DNA of 25,508 bases from NCBI GenBank assembly GCA_946999785.1, contig CAMQEO010000007.1:1-25508 (forward strand), given 5' to 3'. The DNA is from an uncultured Atopobium sp. (GTDB taxonomy: Bacteria; Actinomycetota; Coriobacteriia; Coriobacteriales; Atopobiaceae). Below are positions 1 to 7,855 of this stretch, piece by piece. The position numbers and the translations under genes were made by a program. Below the pieces are notes generated by a model. That model was not told the DNA's origin and searched no databases. It worked only from the letters and a program-made list of their open reading frames with translations. Every line of letters begins with the position of its first letter. The stretch's first letter is position 1.

Positions 1-272
1 TTGCGTGTGGAACTGGTGTTGCTTCTTCGCAGATTGTTGCAGCCAAACTTATGCAATTTTGTAGTAAACATTCATTTGATGTTGAGATCCAGTGTGTTCC
101 AATTAAGGATTTACCTTGTGCGCTTAAAGATGCTGTGGCTTATGTTTCTCTTGTTAAATCATCTCAATACCATGATGTGCCTGTGATTAACGGAATACCA
201 TTTTTGACCGGTAAAGGTGCGCGTGCAGAACTTGCACATCTTATGCAGATCCTTAAAGACTTAAACAACTAA
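1..272 (+). CDS. PTS system EIIB component, galactitol (GatB) type, 3' part
   Basis: This is the C-terminal part of a sugar phosphotransferase IIB subunit. IIB accepts phosphate from IIA on a cysteine and passes it to the sugar entering through the IIC membrane channel. The reading frame is open from the window edge, and its first visible residues are ACGTGVASSQ. That is the P-loop-like Cys-Gly-Thr-Gly-Val motif of the GatB/lactose IIB fold, whose Cys is the phosphorylated residue. About 88 residues are visible, so only the first few residues (strand beta1) are missing, because these proteins are normally about 95-100 residues long. The ending (INGIPFLTGKGARAEL followed by a helix) also fits GatB. 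The sugar cannot be told from IIB alone. The partner IIA and IIC genes would lie upstream, outside the window. The gene is convergent with the flavoprotein gene that follows. Confidence 0.82.
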   Translation, partial: ACGTGVASSQIVAAKLMQFCSKHSFDVEIQCVPIKDLPCALKDAVAYVSLVKSSQYHDVPVINGIPFLTGKGARAELAHLMQILKDLNN

Positions 273-326
273 ACATGTAAATTCTTGCATACTTAAACGC
301 TGAAAACGCCTCAAGCCAACAGGCAA

Positions 327-2084
327 TCAATTACCACATGTTGAAGAAATGAGCAGTTGAATGAGTGCTTGTGCGACGCGTAAGCCATCAGTTGCTGCAC
401 TCATGATTCCTCCTGCATATCCAGCTCCTTCTCCGCAAGGCATGAGTCCTTTCGTTGAAAGAGATTCAAGCGTTTCACTCCGTGTAAGTCTAAGCGGTGA
501 ACTCGAACGCGTTTCAACTCCTGTTAAAACAGCATCCTCACAGTTAAATCCGTGTAATTTTTTGTCAAGCTCTGGCAGTGCCTCGCGCAGGGTTTGCGTA
601 ATATAGTTTGGCAGGCACAGTGTTATATCGGTCCATGTTACGCCAAGCGGATATGTAGGAGTAACGCTTCTAGCCCCGGTGGATGCTCGATGCTGTAAAA
701 AGTCGCCTACCAATTGTGCAGGTGCTTGGTACGTTTCGCCCGCAATGGTATATGCTTTTTGTTCGCACTTCTCTTGTAATTTTAATCCCGCAAGAACATC
801 CGTGCTGTCTAAATCTTCGGGGAATACATTGGCAAGAAAGCCTGCATTTGCGTTAGTTCCTGCGCGTGTTGAAAGGCTCATACCGTTTGTCACCACCGCG
901 TGTTTTTCGCTTGTTGCCGCAACTACATAACCACCTGGACACATGCAAAAGCTAAACGCACTTCTTCCAGACCCAAGATGACAAGCTATTTTGTAATCTG
1001 CTGCACCTAAAATTTTTGTAGCAGGATTTGAGCCATACTGTGCGGCATTTATTGCCATTTGCAGATGCTCAATTCTAACTCCCATAGCAAACGTCTTTTT
1101 TTTCATATATATGCCCATGTGGTGCAACATGATATAGGTATCACGTGCAGAATGTCCCGTAGCAAGAATCACATGATGCGTTGCAATGTGTTCTTCGCTA
1201 CGAAGGGTATCGTGCGCTGTTGAACTGAGCCATATACCTGTAACTTGTTTGTTCTTAAGTTCTAGCCGTGTCAACAAGGTAGAAAAGCGAACTTCGCCAC
1301 CGAACTCTTCTATTTCTTTTACCATGTTGGTAACGATACGTGGCAAAATATCAGAGCCAATATGAGGTTTTGCATCCCATAGTATGTGCTCAGGCGCACC
1401 CATACGAACAAACGTTTCTAGGATAAGCTTATGCAACGGGCTTTTTGTACCAGTTCCTAGTTTGCCATCAGAAAACGTTCCTGCACCGCCTATTCCAAAC
1501 TGAATATTGCTGTTGGTATTAAGTTTCTTGTGAGCTATAAACTCTTGTATTGAATGCATGCGTGCAGAGGCCGATTCTCCGCGCTCGATAAGCAACGGCT
1601 TTAATCCTGCGTGTGCAAGATACAGTGCAGCAAAGAGTCCAGCGCATCCTGCACCTACTACAACAATTGGAGAGGTGAGGGAAAGATTGCACGAAGCTGG
1701 AAATTGTGGTGCGGGTTTTGCTTCGCAATATGTTACTCGTGCATAAGATACTTTCTCATGGTGGAGACCTTTACGAGCGCCTTTCTTATTGCCGCGGGTA
1801 CTGTGCGCCGTGCCCTTTGCATCCGTTTGATTTTTGTTGTAGGTATCAATGAGTTGCTGTTCATAGGCTGCTCCTTGTTTTAGAGCGATCCGAACATGAT
1901 ACAGCATGGTAAGAGCGCTCTTATGACGCGCATCAAGTGATTTTCGGATAATTAAGCAGTTGTCTATTTCATGATAAGAAATGCCAAACATAGCGCAAAG
2001 TTGTTGAATGACCCAGCGTTTTTCATCGGTATGCCAACGCTTATATGTTTGTAAACTGCAGGTAAGTGAAGATACATCAATCAT
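327..2084 (-). CDS. FAD-dependent dehydrogenase, COG2509 family
   Basis: This is a 585-residue flavoprotein of the uncharacterised 'NAD(FAD)-utilizing dehydrogenase' group COG2509. The dinucleotide-binding motif GAGCAGL sits at residues 144-150, followed by ERG at the end of strand beta2. After that come the family's typical FGIGGAGTFSDGKLGTG stretch, an ATGHSARD motif and a C-terminal GEGAGYAGGIMSAATDGL that closes the FAD site. About 135 residues precede the Rossmann fold, which is usual for this family. Their low-complexity basic stretch at residues 85-110 looks like a linker. The ATG lies 2 bases after the stop of the upstream flavoprotein, with AAGGA about 9 bases ahead, so the two are probably cotranscribed and translationally coupled. 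The substrate is unknown. The family name is secure, but a physiological role is not established. Confidence 0.85.
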   Translation of the reverse strand: MIDVSSLTCSLQTYKRWHTDEKRWVIQQLCAMFGISYHEIDNCLIIRKSLDARHKSALTMLYHVRIALKQGAAYEQQLIDTYNKNQTDAKGTAHSTRGNKKGARKGLHHEKVSYARVTYCEAKPAPQFPASCNLSLTSPIVVVGAGCAGLFAALYLAHAGLKPLLIERGESASARMHSIQEFIAHKKLNTNSNIQFGIGGAGTFSDGKLGTGTKSPLHKLILETFVRMGAPEHILWDAKPHIGSDILPRIVTNMVKEIEEFGGEVRFSTLLTRLELKNKQVTGIWLSSTAHDTLRSEEHIATHHVILATGHSARDTYIMLHHMGIYMKKKTFAMGVRIEHLQMAINAAQYGSNPATKILGAADYKIACHLGSGRSAFSFCMCPGGYVVAATSEKHAVVTNGMSLSTRAGTNANAGFLANVFPEDLDSTDVLAGLKLQEKCEQKAYTIAGETYQAPAQLVGDFLQHRASTGARSVTPTYPLGVTWTDITLCLPNYITQTLREALPELDKKLHGFNCEDAVLTGVETRSSSPLRLTRSETLESLSTKGLMPCGEGAGYAGGIMSAATDGLRVAQALIQLLISSTCGN

Positions 2085-2086
2085 GT

Positions 2087-3467
2087 TTATTTATCCTTAA
2101 GAGTTTTGTATGACGCGCATATGCTTTGAGCAGCCGTCATGCCAGACTTCCATGCCCACGAGAGATTATACCCACCACACATGCCGTCTATGTCAAGCGC
2201 TTCTCCTATAACGTATAAGCCGGGGATATGATGAGCCTCCAACGTGTGAGGATTTATATCAGTACTAGAAATACCACCTCGATGTACCTGTGCTGACATA
2301 GTTTGAGTAGTTGAAATAAACCTAAGTTTATAGCTTTGTATAGTTAAGCGTAAAGCCTCTGTATATGTGTTTAGATCGGTAGATTTTCGAGTCTTATGGT
2401 TGAGGTTTATAAAGCTTGTTTTGGCAAAAAACTGAGCAAGTTCGGGCGCAAATATGCCACTAAGCGCACAAGCTAGATCGCGCTCAGTATACGTCTTTTG
2501 CACTACAGCTACAGACATATGCACGTTATGCACGCTCTTTGTAGGATAAAAGCGCGTTATAGATAAGCTCATAAGCTCGTGAAGTTGTATATTCAGGCAA
2601 AAAGTTAACAATTATATGATCTTGTGGACGTGCGAATCGCGATGCATTAAAACTTACGATACCCGATATGCCATAGTCACGTATGAGAAGCTCGCCTGCT
2701 TCTTGCCAAATTACCTTATTTGCACGTTCAAGAGATAATTTTGCTTGCGCGCGTAATCCATTTAACATAAAAAGTGGGTCATCTTTACAAATCAAAGGAC
2801 ATAACAGGGGAGTAAAGTCTGTTTTTGATAGTTGAGATGGAAGATTTGGAAGGTTGTTTTTTCCGCCACATGCAATAACAACGTTTTGTGCAAGAATCCT
2901 TTTGTGTATACGATCACAAACCGCACGCTGCATTGTTTGCAAATCCCATAAGTTCTCATAGCTAATTTTAAAACCCGTATCTTGTTGATCAATACGAGTA
3001 ACTGTACATCCGCATATATGAGTGTGCTTATAGGATTCTAGGGTACTTCGCAACACCGAGGTCACCGACGAAGCTTGCAACGAATGAGGATAGAGTCGGT
3101 CTTCTTTTGAACACCATAAGAGACCGCATCGCTTAAAGAACGCATAAATATCTTGAAGTGCGTCAGATCCAAAGGATTGCTCAACAAAATGTGGATTGTT
3201 ATAGCCTAAGGGATTAAGACTCGTTGTTGAGAAATTACATGCACCATTACCAGTAGGAAGAATGGAAGTTCCCAGTTCTAGATTTTGTTCGATAATGCAA
3301 GGGGAGATACCATGTTCAGCCAAGATAATGGCGCACGCTAAACCAGCGGCACCTCCTCCTACGATTACAACATCTGCGCTACGAGGAGCCGTGACTTTAT
3401 AAGCCTGTTGGATGAGTTGCGCCGTCCGCGCGCGTCGTGAAGGTTTTTTCCAAGTGGTATGTTTCAT
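2087..3467 (-). pseudogene. HI0933/BaiN-type NAD(P)/FAD-dependent oxidoreductase, broken by a frameshift
   Basis: Two overlapping frames together make one flavoprotein of the HI0933 (BaiN-like) family. The upstream piece (3467 down to 2526) holds the FAD motif GGGAAGLACA, the PTGNGACNFS stretch equivalent to the family's GKGRCN motif, and the substrate domain. The downstream piece (about 2580 down to 2087) holds the C-terminal half with HRGGISSTDINP, GLYVIGEALDIDG and GGYNLSWAW, the family's FAD-closing signature. The upstream frame ends in ...SYKERA-stop. Removing a single base near 2528-2534 would join it to NVHMSVAVVQK and give about 459 continuous residues, close to a full-length family member. 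No other damage is visible, so it could be a recent pseudogene, a sequencing error or, less likely, a recoded gene. I chose the start at 3467 because AGGAT lies 7 bases ahead; the longer frame to 3539 has no ribosome site. It sits between mrp and the COG2509 gene in one orientation. Confidence 0.8.
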
Positions 3468-3569
3468 ACGTAGTATCCTAAAATCACAGCAGCCCACATG
3501 TTTGCAGACCGAAAGTTGTGCTTTTATATAGCTCCGCATCGGTTAATAGGAGCAATAGTAGCTATGCAC

Positions 3570-4439
3570 TTAGTTTTGTTGTGCTTCAAGAGCAGTTAAC
3601 ACCTTAAGTGTCTTTGGTATAAGGCCTGTTTGTAGGGTAGTTTCTAGTAATCCTGTATCACAACTTTGAGCTATGTAGGGCATGATTTCTACCTGATCAA
3701 GTGCGCAAACATTAAAAAGCTGTGAAGTTTCTAACAAATGTGACTTACCATAGGGATAGATTGCTGTATCACAATCAGGGCATTTTATGAACGACATGTT
3801 TTCAACAATGCCCAAAATATCAACTTGCATCATCTTTGCCATTTTGAGAGCTTTTCCAACAACCATTTGCACTAAATCTTGCGGTGAGGACACAATAATT
3901 ACGCCGTCTATGGGCATCGACTGAAAAACCGTTATGGCAACATCGCCCGTTCCCGGAGGCATATCAATAAGCAAATAATCAAGGTTGCCCCAAAGGGTGT
4001 CTTCAAAAAACTGCTTGAGTGCGCCCATAAGCATAGGCCCACGCCACAGAACAGGATCGGTTTCGTGTTCCACAACCAAATTGGTGCTCATGATTTTTAT
4101 GTCTTGTGACGAGCGAGCAGGGATAATTTTGTCGTCTTTCCCATAGGCATGTTGTCCAGAAAGTCCAAACATTTTAGGGATAGACGGACCTGTAATATCT
4201 GCATCCAATATGCCAACGTTAAATCCCTGACGTTTGAGCTCAATTGCACATGCTCCGCAGACGAATGACTTACCAACACCGCCTTTGCCCGATATGACAC
4301 CAATAATATGCTTTACATGGACATGTTCGGTCAGTTTAAAGAGTTGAGGTGATCTTAGTTGTTGTTCGTGAGCATGCGCATGGCCTAAAGTTTGCTGTAC
4401 CTCGCGCCTCAATGCCTCTTTATCAATTTCGACTGCCAC
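3570..4439 (-). CDS. mrp: Mrp/NBP35-family ATP-binding iron-sulfur carrier (ApbC)
   Basis: This cytosolic P-loop NTPase of the Mrp/ApbC/Nbp35 group carries and transfers Fe-S clusters to target proteins. The deviant Walker A motif GKGGVGKS lies at residues 51-58. It is followed by GILDADITGPSIP and by LLIDMPPGTGD at about 156-166, all diagnostic of Mrp. The CPDC motif at residues 220-223 is the pair of cysteines that bridges the cluster in the dimer. I chose the GTG start at 4439 because AAAAGGAG stands 5 bases before it. A frame extension upstream to 4535 lacks a ribosome site and family similarity. A short His/Ala-rich stretch (GHAHAHEQQ) precedes the NTPase domain, and the usual N-terminal DUF59 domain is missing, as in many short Mrp proteins of 270-300 residues. 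It is divergent from rmlA across 269 bases. Confidence 0.9.
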   Translation of the reverse strand: MAVEIDKEALRREVQQTLGHAHAHEQQLRSPQLFKLTEHVHVKHIIGVISGKGGVGKSFVCGACAIELKRQGFNVGILDADITGPSIPKMFGLSGQHAYGKDDKIIPARSSQDIKIMSTNLVVEHETDPVLWRGPMLMGALKQFFEDTLWGNLDYLLIDMPPGTGDVAITVFQSMPIDGVIIVSSPQDLVQMVVGKALKMAKMMQVDILGIVENMSFIKCPDCDTAIYPYGKSHLLETSQLFNVCALDQVEIMPYIAQSCDTGLLETTLQTGLIPKTLKVLTALEAQQN

Positions 4440-4708
4440 AAATACTCCTTTTATTGCATGTATTAGTATGCTGTGTTGTGTGGTAAGTAATCTTGTATTA
4501 AAAATATACCCTACTTGAGCATAAATATGAGACAAAGCGATCGATTCAATAGTATTACCATGCTCGTCTTTTTGTGTTCATGCGCAAAATTGTTGCCGAC
4601 ATCAATAGTATCTATGTTGCAACTGTTGTGATTTTCACGTTCATGTATGTTCATGTTAGACTTAATACGTTGAGATAACTTAAGAGAACACTTCTGTAAG
4701 GGGTTCAT
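4440..4708. promoter_or_regulatory. Divergent mrp/rmlA intergenic region with short direct repeats
   Basis: These 269 bases separate two divergent genes and must hold their promoters. GTTCATG occurs four times on the plus strand, at 4576, 4639, 4649 and 4703, the last overlapping the rmlA start. TCAATAGTAT occurs twice, at 4546 and 4602. A plausible but imperfect promoter for rmlA is TTCACG at 4634-4639, 17 bases, then TAGACT at 4657-4662. The two middle GTTCATG copies, 10 bases apart, fall in its spacer and so could be an operator. A 65-codon minus-strand frame here (4511-4708) has no family features and I do not call it a gene. The region is real, but the exact promoter is uncertain. Confidence 0.35.
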
Positions 4709-5611
4709 GTGAAAGGTATCATTTTAGCAGGTGGTTCGGGTACAAGACTCTATCCACTTACCACCGTTACCAGCAAACAGCTTTTGCCTGTATATGATAA
4801 ACCAATGGTGTATTACCCGTTGTCAACTCTTATGCTTGCAGGTATTCGAGATATTATGATTATCTCAACGCCTCATGATCTACCTAATTTCAAACGCTTG
4901 TTAGGTACAGGAGATGATTTTGGTATATCTCTTTCGTATGCTGTACAACCAAGTCCAGACGGGCTTGCCCAAGCTTTTATTATAGGCAAAGATTTTGTTG
5001 GGACAGATGCATGTGCATTAGTGTTGGGCGATAATATTTTTTATGGTAACGGCCTTGCGCTTCGTATGCGCAAAGCTTCTGCGCGTGCGCAACAAGGTCG
5101 TGCAACGGTATTTGGCTATCGAGTTGATGACCCCGAGCGTTTTGGGGTGGTTGAATTTGACAAGCATTTTAACGCGGTGTCTATTGAAGAAAAGCCTTTG
5201 GTGCCCAAAAGCAATTACGCAGTTACAGGGCTTTATTTTTATGATAATCGTGTAGTTGATTTTGCGTCAAAAGTTACACCATCCGCCCGTGGCGAGTATG
5301 AAATCACCGATCTTAATCGTATGTACCTAGATGATGGCAGCTTAGATGTTGTTACTTTGGGTCGTGGCTTTGCTTGGCTTGATACTGGTACCATGGAATC
5401 GTTGTTTGAAGCTTCGCAATTTGTACGCACGGTTGAACAAGCTCAAGATTTACCGGTGAGCGTTCCCGAAGAAATTGCATACGAAAATGGATGGATCACC
5501 CAAGAACAGCTGTTATGCTGTGCTGATCGATACGGAAAAAGCGATTATGGTCGGCATCTTAAAGCTGTTGCCGAAGGTAAAATCATACCAAGTGAAAAGG
5601 ATTTTGAGTAA
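4709..5611 (+). CDS. rmlA: Glucose-1-phosphate thymidylyltransferase
   Basis: RmlA (RfbA) joins dTTP and glucose-1-phosphate to give dTDP-glucose and pyrophosphate. This is the first step of dTDP-L-rhamnose synthesis in the cytoplasm. The nucleotide loop GGSGTRLYPLT is at residues 8-18, followed by SKQLLPVYDKPM (22-33), whose lysine binds the sugar phosphate. Further on are LGDNIFYG (the metal-binding Asp), EEKP and WLDTGT, all canonical. At 300 residues it is full length for the short RmlA class. The start is GTG at 4709, preceded by AAGGGG. Its TAA overlaps the ATG of rmlD by one base, so the two are translationally coupled. It is the first gene of the rmlA-rmlD-rmlB operon, and the complementary rmlC gene lies about 3.7 kb further on. 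Confidence 0.96.
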   Translation: MKGIILAGGSGTRLYPLTTVTSKQLLPVYDKPMVYYPLSTLMLAGIRDIMIISTPHDLPNFKRLLGTGDDFGISLSYAVQPSPDGLAQAFIIGKDFVGTDACALVLGDNIFYGNGLALRMRKASARAQQGRATVFGYRVDDPERFGVVEFDKHFNAVSIEEKPLVPKSNYAVTGLYFYDNRVVDFASKVTPSARGEYEITDLNRMYLDDGSLDVVTLGRGFAWLDTGTMESLFEASQFVRTVEQAQDLPVSVPEEIAYENGWITQEQLLCCADRYGKSDYGRHLKAVAEGKIIPSEKDFE

Positions 5612-6540
5612 TGAAACCACTTCATATTCTTATTACGGGTTCACATGGCCAGCTTGGCTGTGAATTGCAACGCCTTTTGAGCACCTTACAAGCCGAAATA
5701 GGGCCAGTGCCTTCTGAATATGCTAACGCACATGTTGATTACGCCGATCTTGAAGATTTAGACATTTCTGATTATGAAGCTGTGCGTGCCTATATTGCTG
5801 ACAGAGATCCTTATGATTTGGTTATTAACGGTGCAGCTATGACCAACGTTGACGGATGTGAGCAACACGAGGCGGCTGCCTTTAGTGCTAATGCACAAGG
5901 ACCTCTCAATCTTGCACGAATATGTGCAGAACAAGGCGCAAAACTCGTTCAAGTTTCTACCGATTATGTTTTTAGCGGAACCGAGGCACGTCCTCGCACC
6001 GAAGATGATTATCCATGTCCAATAAGTGCATACGGTCGGACTAAGCTTGCTGGTGAAGCTTTAGTTTTGGCGCAAAATCCAAAATCATTTGTTGTTCGAA
6101 CTGCTTGGCTTTATGGATATGTCGGCAAGAATTTTGTACAAACCATGATTGGGCTTGGTAAAACCCATGACCAGATTTCTGTTGTGTGTGATCAGATGGG
6201 AAACCCAACTTCTGCAAATGATTTGGCATACGAGATTTTGCGTATTGCTCAAACTCAGTCCTATGGAATTTATCATGTGACTAATGAAGGAACTTGTTCA
6301 TGGTTCGATTTTGCTTCGGCAATTATGAAACACGCGCAGCTTGCGTGTAAGGTTGTTGCATGTACCTCTCAAGAGTATAAGCGCATGAACCCTCAAGCGG
6401 CGCAGCGTCCTTGCTATTCAAGCTTAGAAAATGCACATCTTGCACAAACCATAGGAAACGAAATGCGCCCTTGGTCAGATGCGCTGGCAAGCTATTTTGA
6501 ACATATCGAATATGTACAGAGCTCTTTGAACGCGCACTAA
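5611..6540 (+). CDS. rmlD: dTDP-4-dehydrorhamnose reductase
   Basis: RmlD (RfbD) reduces dTDP-4-keto-L-rhamnose with NAD(P)H to dTDP-L-rhamnose, the last step of the pathway. It is a short-chain dehydrogenase/reductase. The nucleotide-binding motif GSHGQLG is at residues 10-16, STDYVFSG at 116-123 carries the catalytic Thr, and the Tyr-x3-Lys pair is Y141/K145 within SAYGRTKLAGE. RTAWLYG and NEGTCSWFDFA further on are typical RmlD segments. It is 309 residues long, slightly longer than many RmlD proteins (about 285-300), with the extra length around a small acidic insert at residues 33-48. The ATG overlaps the rmlA stop (TAATG). This is a stand-alone reductase, not the RmlC-RmlD fusion seen in some streptococci and actinobacteria; the epimerase is encoded separately at 11423-12019. 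Confidence 0.95.
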   Translation: MKPLHILITGSHGQLGCELQRLLSTLQAEIGPVPSEYANAHVDYADLEDLDISDYEAVRAYIADRDPYDLVINGAAMTNVDGCEQHEAAAFSANAQGPLNLARICAEQGAKLVQVSTDYVFSGTEARPRTEDDYPCPISAYGRTKLAGEALVLAQNPKSFVVRTAWLYGYVGKNFVQTMIGLGKTHDQISVVCDQMGNPTSANDLAYEILRIAQTQSYGIYHVTNEGTCSWFDFASAIMKHAQLACKVVACTSQEYKRMNPQAAQRPCYSSLENAHLAQTIGNEMRPWSDALASYFEHIEYVQSSLNAH

Positions 6541-6592
6541 CTATTGTCAGCATGTGTTTACATGCAACCTCGCAAACGTGAAAGGAACAATC

Positions 6593-7696
6593 ATGAAAAC
6601 ATATCTGGTTACCGGCGGTGCAGGCTTTATTGGCTCTAATTTTATCCTTTATATGCTGCGTAACTATACCGATATTCGCATCGTTAACATGGACTGCCTT
6701 ACCTATGCAGGAAATCTTGAAAACCTGCGTTCCATAGAAGATGATTCGCGGTATTCCTTTGAGCGTGTGGACATTCGTAATGCTGATGAGGTTTCACGCG
6801 TGCTGCGTACCTATAAACCTAACTATGTGGTAAATTTTGCAGCTGAGTCCCACGTAGATCGCTCCATTGAGACTCCTCAGATTTTTGTCGAAACAAATGT
6901 TTTAGGCTGCGTTACCCTTCTTAACTGTTGTAAGAAGCTTTGGCTTGATGATAAAGGAAGTTTTGGTGATCATCGCTTTTTACAAGTTTCAACTGACGAA
7001 GTTTACGGTGCGCTTGCAATTCCAGATGAGGTAAATCCAAACGGGAGCCCTAAAGATCCTGCACATACTACCTATTTTCATGAAGATACACCATTGTGCG
7101 GTCATAGCCCGTATTCTGCTTCAAAAGCATCTGCAGACATGCTCACGCGCGCTTATTGGGATACGTATAAGTTTCCCGCACTTGTGACGCGCTGTTCAAA
7201 TAATTACGGACCATATCAGTTTCCAGAAAAATTGATTCCGCTTATGATTCATAATGCGCTTCACCATAAAGAATTGCCGGTCTATGGAGATGGTCTTAAT
7301 GTGCGCGATTGGCTGTATGTAGATGATCATTGCAAGGCAATTGATATGGTGCTACAACGCGGACGGTTGGGCAATGCTTATAACGTTGGCGGTCATAATG
7401 AGCGCTCAAATATCTACATTGTAAAAACCATTGTTGAGCACGTCCGTAACGTCACAGGAGACCGTGCAATCACAGAAGATTTAATCCGCTACGTTGGGGA
7501 TAGAAAAGGTCATGACAGGCGTTATGGTATTGAGCCTACCAAGATTAAAGATGAACTTGGTTGGTACCCAGAAACAACGTATGAAGACGGTATTATTAAA
7601 ACCATCGACTGGTATTTGTCGCATCAAGCGTGGACCGAGCATGTCTGCTCAGGTGCGTATCAAAGCTACTATAAAAAGATGTATGAAAATCGCTAA
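6593..7696 (+). CDS. rmlB: dTDP-glucose 4,6-dehydratase
   Basis: RmlB (RfbB) converts dTDP-glucose to dTDP-4-keto-6-deoxyglucose using bound NAD+, the second step of the rhamnose pathway. It is an extended SDR enzyme. TGGAGFIGSN at residues 7-16 binds NAD, STDEVYG at 133-139 carries the catalytic Thr-Asp-Glu trio (134-136), and YSASK at 174-178 holds the catalytic Tyr and Lys. NNYGPYQFPEKLIP and VYGDGLNVRDWLYVDDH downstream are nearly invariant in the family. I prefer the ATG at 6593 (367 residues), which has AAAGGAA 5 bases ahead, over an in-frame ATG at 6554 with no ribosome site. It lies 52 bases after rmlD, and a strong hairpin terminator closes the operon just downstream. Confidence 0.96.
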   Translation: MKTYLVTGGAGFIGSNFILYMLRNYTDIRIVNMDCLTYAGNLENLRSIEDDSRYSFERVDIRNADEVSRVLRTYKPNYVVNFAAESHVDRSIETPQIFVETNVLGCVTLLNCCKKLWLDDKGSFGDHRFLQVSTDEVYGALAIPDEVNPNGSPKDPAHTTYFHEDTPLCGHSPYSASKASADMLTRAYWDTYKFPALVTRCSNNYGPYQFPEKLIPLMIHNALHHKELPVYGDGLNVRDWLYVDDHCKAIDMVLQRGRLGNAYNVGGHNERSNIYIVKTIVEHVRNVTGDRAITEDLIRYVGDRKGHDRRYGIEPTKIKDELGWYPETTYEDGIIKTIDWYLSHQAWTEHVCSGAYQSYYKKMYENR

Positions 7697-7722
7697 GTCG
7701 CCGGTTTATTAAATACGTATGT

Positions 7723-7768
7723 ATACTGCTCTCGTACTTTGAATAAAGCACGAGAGCAGTATTTCTTT
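7723..7768. terminator. Strong, probably bidirectional rho-independent terminator
   Basis: ATACTGCTCTCGT at 7723-7735 pairs perfectly with ACGAGAGCAGTAT at 7750-7762 (13 bp). Inside it, CTTT and AAAG add a further short stem around a GAAT loop. TTTCTTTT follows on the plus side. It ends the rmlADB transcript. It lies 94 bases beyond the end of the minus-strand gene at 7856, so it could also stop transcription arriving from that side, although the A-rich tract on that flank is short. Confidence 0.88.
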
Positions 7769-7855
7769 TGGTTCATTATGCTTTTAGTCTTTATGAGGAG
7801 ATATTCATTTTTTTACTTTGCTAGATATAAAAGGAGACGATAGTGTATTTTTTAG

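Noticed and set aside
273..326. Possible terminator between the convergent PTS IIB and COG2509 genes
   Set aside because: Only a 4-bp GCCT/AGGC pairing with a long loop; not enough to support.
3468..3539. 24-residue N-terminal extension of the HI0933-type flavoprotein
   Set aside because: No ribosome site before the ATG at 3539; the start at 3467 has AGGAT at good spacing.
4511..4708. A 65-codon minus-strand frame in the mrp/rmlA gap
   Set aside because: No recognisable family, no good ribosome site, and it occupies the promoter region of two divergent genes.
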